Source: CAYSWV01 sp964434865
GTDB lineage: Bacteria > Cyanobacteriota > Cyanobacteriia > Thermostichales > Thermostichaceae
Assembly (NCBI GenBank): GCA_964434865.1
Contig: CAYSWV010000023.1
Location: forward strand, 1 to 64,000
Direction of reading: 5' to 3'
Length of the DNA stretch: 64,000 nt
The notes beneath the pieces were generated by a model. That model was not told the DNA's origin. It saw nothing but the letters and a program-made list of their open reading frames with translations, and did not search any database. Shown here piece by piece: positions 57,779-64,000 of the stretch. Positions within the stretch are counted from its first letter, which is position 1, and each line of letters begins with the position of its first letter. Position numbers and translations under genes: made by a program.

Positions 57779-58726
57779 ATGCAAGCTGTCATTTTAGCCG
57801 GTGGAAAAGGAACCCGACTTCGCCCATTTACCCTGGCTCAACCTAAGCCTCTCTTACCCTTGTTGGATATCCCTTTTTTGGTTTGGATCCTACAGCGATG
57901 CCATGCTGCCGAGCTCACCGATATTTTGATCAGTGTCGGGTATCTGGGTGAGCACATTGAAGCAGCTTTGGGATCAGGTACAGACTATGGTGTTCAGATC
58001 CGTTATATCTATGAGTCAAAACCACTCGATACAGCAGGTTCATTGGCAAAAGGCCGTCATTGGTTTACAGGCGATCCCTTGGTTGTTTTTAATGCTGATA
58101 TATTGACTAACTTAGATCTTAAAGATTTGATGAGGCAACATTGTCAGTCTGGGGCCCAAGCTACCCTCACTCTAACTCGGGTTGAAGACATTACGGCTTA
58201 TGGTCTAGTCGAAATGGATCAAGACCAAACGATCTGCTCATTTCGAGAGAAACCCACCCCCGCAGAAGCTGCCCATATCACCACCAATACGATCAATGCA
58301 GGGACATATGTTTTAAATCCCACTATCTTTGATGCCTATGCTGCTGATGAACCCTTGAGCTTTGAGCGACAGGTCTTCCCTGATCTGTTAGCGGGGGGGG
58401 ATCTAATGAAAGGCTATATTCACTATGGGTATTGGCGCGATTTGGGTACTCCAGCCAGCTACTACCACGGTCAATTAGATATTCTGACTAGCAAGATGGT
58501 TGATTTCCCATTACCTGATGTTGTGGAGCACTCACTAGGGATCTGGATTCATAAAAATGCTGAGGTGTCTCCCCAAGCCCGTCTAGGATCACCTTGCTAT
58601 GTTGGATCAAATTGCAAGATTGGCTCCGCAGCTGTCCTACCTGCAGGAACCATAGTCTCACACCAATGCTGGATCAACCGCATGCTAGAACCAGGGGTTT
58701 ATGGACCTGGCACGTTAGCTGTGTAG
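57779..58726 (+). CDS. Sugar-phosphate nucleotidyltransferase
   Basis: 315 residues from ATG 57779, chosen because GAGGAG (57769-57774) precedes it and the protein family begins with this MQAVILAGGKGTRLRPFT. The nucleotide-binding signature GGKGTRLRP is at residues 8-16. Other motifs include PKPLLPLLDIPFLVWIL, VFNADILTNLDL and FREKPTP. The C-terminal left-handed beta-helix is short (about 255-310). It should join a sugar-1-phosphate to a nucleotide, mannose-1-phosphate or glucose-1-phosphate being likeliest. The nearby LCP and pyruvyl-transferase genes suggest surface-polysaccharide synthesis. Confidence 0.85.
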   Translation: MQAVILAGGKGTRLRPFTLAQPKPLLPLLDIPFLVWILQRCHAAELTDILISVGYLGEHIEAALGSGTDYGVQIRYIYESKPLDTAGSLAKGRHWFTGDPLVVFNADILTNLDLKDLMRQHCQSGAQATLTLTRVEDITAYGLVEMDQDQTICSFREKPTPAEAAHITTNTINAGTYVLNPTIFDAYAADEPLSFERQVFPDLLAGGDLMKGYIHYGYWRDLGTPASYYHGQLDILTSKMVDFPLPDVVEHSLGIWIHKNAEVSPQARLGSPCYVGSNCKIGSAAVLPAGTIVSHQCWINRMLEPGVYGPGTLAV

Positions 58727-58822
58727 TTCAGACCTTGAATTTTTAATCTTTGAAGATGGTTGAGTCTACTGCGCTGGGATTGATATGTCCTTAAGTGTAG
58801 AAATTCCAATAAGTGTAGAGAT

Positions 58823-59419
58823 TTAAGTATAGTACTTTAAGATCTCACTCAAACCAGCCACTTTAAAAGCCTCACCAATCGCAGCCATTTGCCATTCATC
58901 ATGGGTGCGATACACTTCAGCCATAACCATGGCCGTTGCTTCGGTGTAATTTTGGCCTGATAAGTTATATCGAGCTATCTCTTGACTATTGCTAGTGTTA
59001 ACTAGGCGAACAAAGGCATTTTCAACCTGACCAAAAGTTTGTTGGCGGCGTAAGGCTTCATAGATGGTGACCACAAACACAAGCTTATGAATGGCGGCGG
59101 GGAGCTGATTCAAATCAACCCAGACTTGTTCATCATCTCCACTACCCGCCCCTGTTAGGTTATCACCATGATGGATAATGGCCCCTGAGTGGTGCTGTAG
59201 ATTGCTGTAGTACACAACATCTCTAATATCAGCTAGCTTACCTGTAGGTTGAATACAAAGGACGGCGGAATCTAGATCAAAGTCTTGAGAGGGCTTTCTC
59301 AGGAAACGACCCTCTACTTTTGTAGCCAGATCCCAGCCCAAACCACACAAAATCTGAGATAGGCCAGGAGCTGCCTTGGTTAGAGAAATACGTTGTCCTT
59401 TTTTCAAGTTAATTGACAT
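58823..59419 (-). CDS. TerD-family protein, divergent copy
   Basis: 198 residues from ATG 59419, chosen because AGGAG is seven bases upstream and because it aligns with the neighbouring TerD start (MSINLKKGQRISLTK). The TerD calcium-site motifs are kept: FDLDSAVLCI and GDNLTGAGSGDDEQV. Relative to its neighbour, the stretch after GLGWD differs (LATKVEGRFLRKPSQ) and it is shorter at the C-terminus. TerD proteins are implicated in tellurite, phage and stress responses. This is probably an old tandem duplicate that has diverged. Confidence 0.85.
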   Translation of the reverse strand: MSINLKKGQRISLTKAAPGLSQILCGLGWDLATKVEGRFLRKPSQDFDLDSAVLCIQPTGKLADIRDVVYYSNLQHHSGAIIHHGDNLTGAGSGDDEQVWVDLNQLPAAIHKLVFVVTIYEALRRQQTFGQVENAFVRLVNTSNSQEIARYNLSGQNYTEATAMVMAEVYRTHDEWQMAAIGEAFKVAGLSEILKYYT

Positions 59420-59541
59420 GGCTCTGCTCCTGACACAATGATTCACTTGATCAGACCCTAACAGATCAGACTGTAACCCTAACCTTGATCAGACCCTAAC
59501 CTGGATTAACCTAGATCAGACCTTGGCACGGATGCTTGAGA

Positions 59542-60117
59542 TTAACTGTAGCGATCCAGAAGGGCTTTCAAACCACCTTCATAACCAGCTCCGACAGCAT
59601 TGAGTCGCCATTCCTGGTCTTTACGATAAAGTTCAGCCATGATCATCGCGGTTTCGACTGAGTAGTCTTCGGTTAGATCGTAACGGGCAACTTCAGTTTG
59701 ATTGGCTTCATCAACTAATCTGACAAAAGCCTCTTGCACCTGGCCAAAGCTTTGCTTGCGTTGTTCAGATTCATAGATAGTGACTACAAACACAATCTTT
59801 TGGACATCAGTTGGAACTTTACCTAGATCCACCTTCACCATTTCATCATCTCCGGGTCCAGCACCAGTGAGATTGTCACCCATATGCTGCACTGACTTAT
59901 CAGGATCTGGACTGGTGAGGTTGTTGTAAAAAATCAGATGTTTGTCGGAGATGAGTTTGTCATTGGCTCCTAACATAAACACCGAGCTATCCAGATCAAA
60001 GTCAGCACCACCATCAGTACGTTTGACATCCCAACCCAAGCCAATAAAAGCCTTAGTGAGTCCTGGAGCCACTTTTTCTAACGAGATTCTTTCGCCTTTT
60101 TTCAAGGAAATAGACAT
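59542..60117 (-). CDS. terD: TerD-family calcium-binding stress protein
   Basis: 191 residues, the canonical TerD length. MSISLKKGERISLEK at the start, calcium-site motifs DFDLDSSVFML and GDNLTGAGPGDDE, then VVTIYESEQRKQSFGQV and the C-terminal EWRLNAVGAGYEGGL. TerD binds calcium and is thought to act in cytoplasmic stress or surface-associated complexes. It is 122 bases upstream of the divergent copy, in the same direction. The intervening DNA has repeated ATCAGACCCTAAC-like units. There is no local terABC or tellurite operon. Confidence 0.92.
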   Translation of the reverse strand: MSISLKKGERISLEKVAPGLTKAFIGLGWDVKRTDGGADFDLDSSVFMLGANDKLISDKHLIFYNNLTSPDPDKSVQHMGDNLTGAGPGDDEMVKVDLGKVPTDVQKIVFVVTIYESEQRKQSFGQVQEAFVRLVDEANQTEVARYDLTEDYSVETAMIMAELYRKDQEWRLNAVGAGYEGGLKALLDRYS

Positions 60118-60293
60118 AACTGCATAACCTCAGAGGACAACAAGGCTACAAGCCACTTGGAGACAGTCAGTCAACCCTTACGTTGAGATCTGTCACCCTG
60201 AATATTGCCAACTATATCACTATGGTCTCAAGATCAAAGGTGAAATCAAGTAGCCATCGGTTATGGATCAAGGTGCTCACAGCTTAGGATCAA

Positions 60294-61577
60294 CTAAGAT
60301 AACGCTTGGGCGGCCCAAGCCTCAAACCGCTTTTTAACTTCAATACCTGAAGCTAGAGCTAGCTGCTGAATCTTCTCAATCTCTTGATTTAAATGGGCCT
60401 GAGTATCAGGTAGTTGGTTGACAAAAGTTAAGGCGTGTTGAAGAAAAGCATCAGGCTGAATAGATTCAATATCTTGAGTCCAGTGTGAGAGACCTAGCTG
60501 TTCAAAAAGCTCATGGGTCTTAAACTCATAAGCAATGGGTAAAACTGGAACACCTGACAATAGAGATAAAATAGCCATATGCATCCGTGTTGCAATGACC
60601 ATATCAAAGTTTTGGAGAATACTTTGTAGCTGAATAGGGGTATGAAAATCCTGGTTAACAGTAACATGAGCTTGGATAGCTTCTGGTAGCATTTGGTAAA
60701 TCTCAAGAGCCACCTTAGAATCGTCAGTCCAATACTCATCGATCCCTTGACAGGTTGAAATATACGTGACCTCCACCTGGCCTGATTCTACTAGAGCTTG
60801 AGTTAGGGTCGCGAGCGACGTCAAATAGTTCTGCATTCCGACGTCAGCTGTAATTGATTTGAAATGCGGCCAGTACCTGACTGAGATCGCTACTTTCAAG
60901 CGCGGATTCGGTTGCACGGCCTGCTCAGGATCTTGAGGAGGAGCTAAAGCAAAAGCAGCATCAGCTGTAACAAAAATTTTGTCCTGTTGAACGGAAATCT
61001 CAGATAGATGTTTAACAGAAGCTTGATCTCTGACCATGATCAATAACGACTGATTAAAAATAGGCTGTAAAGCTCGCTGATTTTCAGGATTCTGAAACGG
61101 ACCTAAGGACTGCGTGAAAAAAACTAGGGGCTTTTGCAAAGCTAGGGTTAAATTGAAGTCAAAGATTCGACTGCCCATAGGGTAGTTCTCTACTAAGTAC
61201 GTTCCCCCTGTGCTCACAACCAGATCAGCGCCATGATAATCGCTCAGGATAGCCCATTCCTCTTGGGATAACAGTCCCTTTGCCAATGAGATCCAGCCGG
61301 AACGAAAAAACCTAGCCGCTGTGTAGATTCGCTGCATGTTTAAAGATCTAAAGAAGCCACTCAACTTACCTAGCTTGGGAAATCGTCTGAGCTTAGGATA
61401 AAGCCAACCGCGAAAGTCAATGTCAGGGTAATACCTACTAGCTACATCTGGATCTTTGTCATAAACAATAAATTGTGTCCCTTGACCAAAAGTTTGCTTC
61501 AAGATCTCTATCACACCATAGAGAATTGCTCCATCCCCAGGATTAAGTGCTATGGTGTTTGAAATTACTATTTTCAT
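60294..61577 (-). CDS. Polysaccharide pyruvyl transferase family protein
   Basis: 427 residues from ATG 61577, chosen because GGGAC lies nearby and the family begins here (MKIVISNTIALNPGDGAILYG). A GT-B-like fold is indicated by NPGDGAILYGVIEIL and TGGTYLVENY near 145, FFTQSLGPF, and the C-terminal MVIATRMHMAILSLLSGVPVLPIAYEFK. The His-x-x-I-L-S-L-L-S-G-V-P block is the family signature (CsaB/AmsJ/EpsI). It likely adds pyruvate to, or otherwise modifies, an exopolysaccharide. Confidence 0.85.
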   Translation of the reverse strand: MKIVISNTIALNPGDGAILYGVIEILKQTFGQGTQFIVYDKDPDVASRYYPDIDFRGWLYPKLRRFPKLGKLSGFFRSLNMQRIYTAARFFRSGWISLAKGLLSQEEWAILSDYHGADLVVSTGGTYLVENYPMGSRIFDFNLTLALQKPLVFFTQSLGPFQNPENQRALQPIFNQSLLIMVRDQASVKHLSEISVQQDKIFVTADAAFALAPPQDPEQAVQPNPRLKVAISVRYWPHFKSITADVGMQNYLTSLATLTQALVESGQVEVTYISTCQGIDEYWTDDSKVALEIYQMLPEAIQAHVTVNQDFHTPIQLQSILQNFDMVIATRMHMAILSLLSGVPVLPIAYEFKTHELFEQLGLSHWTQDIESIQPDAFLQHALTFVNQLPDTQAHLNQEIEKIQQLALASGIEVKKRFEAWAAQALS

Positions 61578-61814
61578 GAGTTGAGTCCCTAGTAGAGTAG
61601 ATTCAATAGTTGGGCCAGCTACAGTTGAATTAGATATAGCTAACCAGCCCAATCAAGCCTGCTTGAAATATGTAGGACTATCAATTAATCTAAAGTTGTG
61701 CTCAATATACTATCGCGCCAACCTAAAGAAGGCTTCAGTATTAGTACGAATTGATTAAGTTCATTTTCATCCAGACTTTGATAAAGCCAAACTAGCTTAG
61801 TCTATCCTTAGCTT

Positions 61815-61854
61815 GAAGTTAAAGCATTGAGATTAAAGCTTGAGATTAAAGCTT
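61815..61854. repeat. 13-bp tandem repeat with a third degenerate copy
   Basis: GAGATTAAAGCTT at 61829-61841 and 61842-61854, preceded by the related GAAGTTAAAGCATT at 61815-61828. Confidence 0.9.
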
Positions 61855-61906
61855 GATTTCAAACTAGGGTCTTTTAACGTTAAGACAACTTTGTTTTCAG
61901 AGCTTA

Positions 61907-61944
61907 GATCTACAAAGTTTGATCCACAAAGTTTGATCTACAAG
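61907..61944. repeat. 14-bp tandem repeat, about 2.7 copies
   Basis: GATCTACAAAGTTT (61907-61920), GATCCACAAAGTTT (61921-61934) and the partial GATCTACAAG (61935-61944), upstream of clpP. Confidence 0.9.
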
Positions 61945-62055
61945 GGATCAATCAGGGGTTGGGTTGGCTTGTGGTGAAGAAATTACACCTATAACTTCGA
62001 TCCTAGCTCTAGATTAAAATGAAACGTGACAGCACAAACATAGGTAAGATCTAGC

Positions 62056-62655
62056 ATGATACCCACGGTTATTGAGCAGTCTGCTCGGGGCGAACGGGCT
62101 TTTGACATCTATTCACGACTTCTACGTGATCGGATTATCTTTCTAGGCACTCAGGTTGATGATAACGTGGCTAACCTGATCGTGGCTCAAATGCTTTATC
62201 TAGAATCAGAAGACCCTGAGAAAGATATTTTCCTTTATATCAACTCTCCAGGTGGATCTGTCTATGCCGGCATGGCTATTTACGACACAATGCAGCATAT
62301 TCAACCTGATGTCTCTACCATCTGTATTGGTCTTGCTGCCAGTATGGGGGCGTTCTTACTAGCAGGTGGAGCCGCGGGTAAGCGGATTGCCCTACCTCAT
62401 GCTCGAATTATGATCCACCAACCCTTAGGGGGCGCTCAGGGTCCTGCCACTGATATCGAGATCCAAGCCAATGAGATCATGTTTATTAAACAGTCTTTGA
62501 ATGGCTTACTGGCTCACCATACCGGACAACCGATAGAAATCATTGAACGGGATACCGATCGGGACAACTTTAAAACACCTGAACAAGCTAAAGAGTATGG
62601 ACTCATTGATCAAGTGATTGTTAAGCGTAAGCAGCCTGTTTTAACTGCTGTTTAG
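62056..62655 (+). CDS. clpP: ATP-dependent Clp protease proteolytic subunit
   Basis: 199 residues, normal length. Catalytic triad visible: Ser in GLAASMGAFLL (about 98), His in RIMIHQPLGG (about 123) and Asp in ERDTDRDNF (about 172). YINSPGGSVYAGMAIYDTMQ is the substrate-binding strand region. It forms the tetradecameric barrel with a Clp ATPase partner. Cyanobacteria usually carry several clpP paralogues and clpR; neither clpX nor clpR is adjacent here. Confidence 0.95.
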   Translation: MIPTVIEQSARGERAFDIYSRLLRDRIIFLGTQVDDNVANLIVAQMLYLESEDPEKDIFLYINSPGGSVYAGMAIYDTMQHIQPDVSTICIGLAASMGAFLLAGGAAGKRIALPHARIMIHQPLGGAQGPATDIEIQANEIMFIKQSLNGLLAHHTGQPIEIIERDTDRDNFKTPEQAKEYGLIDQVIVKRKQPVLTAV

Positions 62656-62732
62656 AGTTCCGACTGGTGGTTCACTAAGAGTGCTCAAGATCCTTGTATA
62701 CTTGATGTCGTTCAGGGATCTTGAGGGTGCCT

Positions 62733-63878
62733 ATGCAGCGGACATTAGCCGAAATTAACGACAAAATCACCTCAGGTACAGCCCGTGTTGTCACTGTTGC
62801 AGAATTAAAGTCTCTGGTTGCGCGAGAAGGCCCTGAAGCTACATTTGAACAAGTGGATGTGATCACAACAGGTACTTTTGAACCAATGGAAGCCTCAGGA
62901 GCCATTATCAATCTAGGACACACCGATCCACCAATCAAATTACGCCAAGTTTGGTTAAATCAGGTTCAGGCCTATGCTGGGTTTGGTGCCGTTGATCTCT
63001 ATTTAGGAGCCTCACAGCCTTCAGATCAAGCTGATGATCCTTATGGAGGCGGCCATGTTATTGCAGATCTAATTGCAGGAAAAGAGGTGGCTTTGCGAGC
63101 TTTAGGCCATTCTACTGATTGCTATCCCCGTGCCGAATTAGAAATTACAATTCACAAGGACCATATTAATCAGTTTTATTTATTTAATCCTCGCAACGCT
63201 TATCAAAATTTTATTGTGGGGGTTAACGGGGGCGATCGCCCTCTCTACACCTACTTAGGATTGTTGCAACCCGATTTAGGCAATGCTGTGTACTCTAACC
63301 CGGGAGCCGTTTCACCTCTATTTAATGACCCAGAGCTGGATGTGATCGGGATCGGGACGCGCATCTTTTTAGGGGGGGGACAGGGGTATATTGCTTGGGA
63401 AGGGACTCAACATTTTCCGAGACAAAAGCGATTGGATAATGCTACACCCATCGGTCCAGCCGCTACCCTAGCCTTAATTGGGGATGCAAAAACTATGGAA
63501 TCTAACTGGGTCAAAGGCTGCTATTTTCGTCACTATGGCCCCTCTTTAATGATCGGAGTTGGGATTCCCCTACCCGCTTTAACCCTCAACATCATCAAGC
63601 GAGCTGCCGTTCAAGATGACGATCTAGTTGCTCCTATTATCGATTTTTCAATTCCCAGACGGGTGCGACCCACATTTGGCCTGGTCTCTTATGCTCAATT
63701 GAAATCTGGATCTATTCGGCTAAGTGGTCGTACCGTCAGAGCTGCTCCTCTGGCTAGTATTCGCCGGTCTTATGAAGTTGCTACAGCCTTGAAACAAATG
63801 ATTTTAAATGGACAATTTCTCTTGAGTGAGCCTGTTGCGCCGTTACCTAAAGATCAGGACTTTTTACCCCAACGCTGA
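62733..63878 (+). CDS. Homocysteine biosynthesis protein (DUF39 family)
   Basis: 381 residues from ATG 62733, chosen because GAGGG lies five bases upstream; a TTG at 62721 would overlap that site. Family features: RTLAEINDKITSGTARVV at the start, TTGTFEPMEASGAIINLGH, YGGGHVIADLIAGKEVAL, LTLA-like core and RIFLGGGQGYIAWEGTQH. The family forms homocysteine from aspartate semialdehyde and sulfide in methanogens, and cyanobacterial members are annotated likewise. It lacks the CBS and ferredoxin domains found in some archaeal versions. Sits 77 bases after clpP in the same direction. Confidence 0.85.
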   Translation: MQRTLAEINDKITSGTARVVTVAELKSLVAREGPEATFEQVDVITTGTFEPMEASGAIINLGHTDPPIKLRQVWLNQVQAYAGFGAVDLYLGASQPSDQADDPYGGGHVIADLIAGKEVALRALGHSTDCYPRAELEITIHKDHINQFYLFNPRNAYQNFIVGVNGGDRPLYTYLGLLQPDLGNAVYSNPGAVSPLFNDPELDVIGIGTRIFLGGGQGYIAWEGTQHFPRQKRLDNATPIGPAATLALIGDAKTMESNWVKGCYFRHYGPSLMIGVGIPLPALTLNIIKRAAVQDDDLVAPIIDFSIPRRVRPTFGLVSYAQLKSGSIRLSGRTVRAAPLASIRRSYEVATALKQMILNGQFLLSEPVAPLPKDQDFLPQR

Positions 63879-64000
63879 TCTGAAGATCAATTTAGACAGC
63901 TCCAGTTCCATCAACATGCCACTAGCAACCTCGAAATCCCTGGAGCTATTCAGTGTGCGATCGACTGGAGTTGTGACCAAGTGATGGTATTGCCTCTACC

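Larger units (their letters stand above)
61578..62055. other. Divergent intergenic region before clpP
   Basis: About 480 bases, AT-rich, with two sets of short tandem repeats (61815-61854 and 61907-61944). A TAAAAT around 62014-62019 could be a clpP -10 element. No RNA gene was recognised. Confidence 0.45.

Noticed and set aside
62675..62938. 87-codon minus-strand frame
   Set aside because: Antisense to the conserved start of the homocysteine biosynthesis gene.
63879..64000. 22-codon frame after the last gene
   Set aside because: Too short, no ribosome site, and the window ends before any larger gene can be recognised.

Overview
This window comes from a cyanobacterial chromosome. The evidence is a minC-minD pair, an Rcp1-type response regulator beside phytochrome-style histidine kinases, a cyanophycin-synthetase-like ATP-grasp protein, an Slr1339-family protein, DUF4336, DUF445 and DUF815 proteins, and bacterial lipA, gyrA, clpP, lysS and hom genes. 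By eye GC is somewhat below 50%. GATC is very frequent, yet the full cyanobacterial HIP1 octamer was noticed only once (near 63230). There are no tRNA or rRNA genes, no complete insertion sequence, no prophage and no CRISPR array that I can see. The genus cannot be fixed from sequence reading alone. One 10-base N gap (2260-2269) interrupts a low-complexity region.

Layout. 1-600: decayed gene remnants. 626-3151: a Ser/Thr kinase with a Thr/Pro-rich linker and TPR domain, split by the gap. 3154-7949: a Calx-beta lipoprotein, a DMT transporter, a CHAD (polyphosphate-binding) protein with a candidate Pho box, and a DUF445 protein. 7960-15744: a five-gene minus-strand signalling cluster (sensor kinase, Rcp1-like regulator, REC-kinase, hybrid kinase with HPt, REC-GGDEF regulator). 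15927-27613: TerC-like protein, lipoyl synthase, M50 protease with CBS domains, several cyanobacterial hypothetical proteins, a GT39-type glycosyltransferase, a DUF815 ATPase and RNase HI. 27752-35082: a plus-strand signalling run (Cache hybrid kinase, REC-PP2C phosphatase, vWA protein, Slr1339-like protein, NarL-type kinase). 35285-38220: lysS-hom. 38687-41575: convergent sulfotransferase-like and HExxH proteins. 41759-46874: minCD without minE, a possible riboflavin-kinase-like small protein, a NarL-type regulator, a small ORF and the CphA-like protein. 46915-51842: a ferredoxin-type adenylate cyclase, a ferric-reductase-like membrane protein, an alpha/beta hydrolase and an AbrB-family membrane protein. 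51898-57514: gyrA, an FHA-GrpE fusion and an LCP ligase. 57779-63878: sugar nucleotidyltransferase, two TerD paralogues, a pyruvyl-transferase-like protein, clpP and a homocysteine biosynthesis protein.

Most striking points: the FHA-GrpE fusion; a CphA-like protein whose Mur-ligase half has lost its P-loop; candidate Pho-box repeats in front of a polyphosphate-binding CHAD gene; a GyrA with Val at the quinolone-determining Ser/Thr site; a LysRS with Trp in class II motif 3; short perfect tandem duplications in many intergenic gaps; and strong GATC enrichment.
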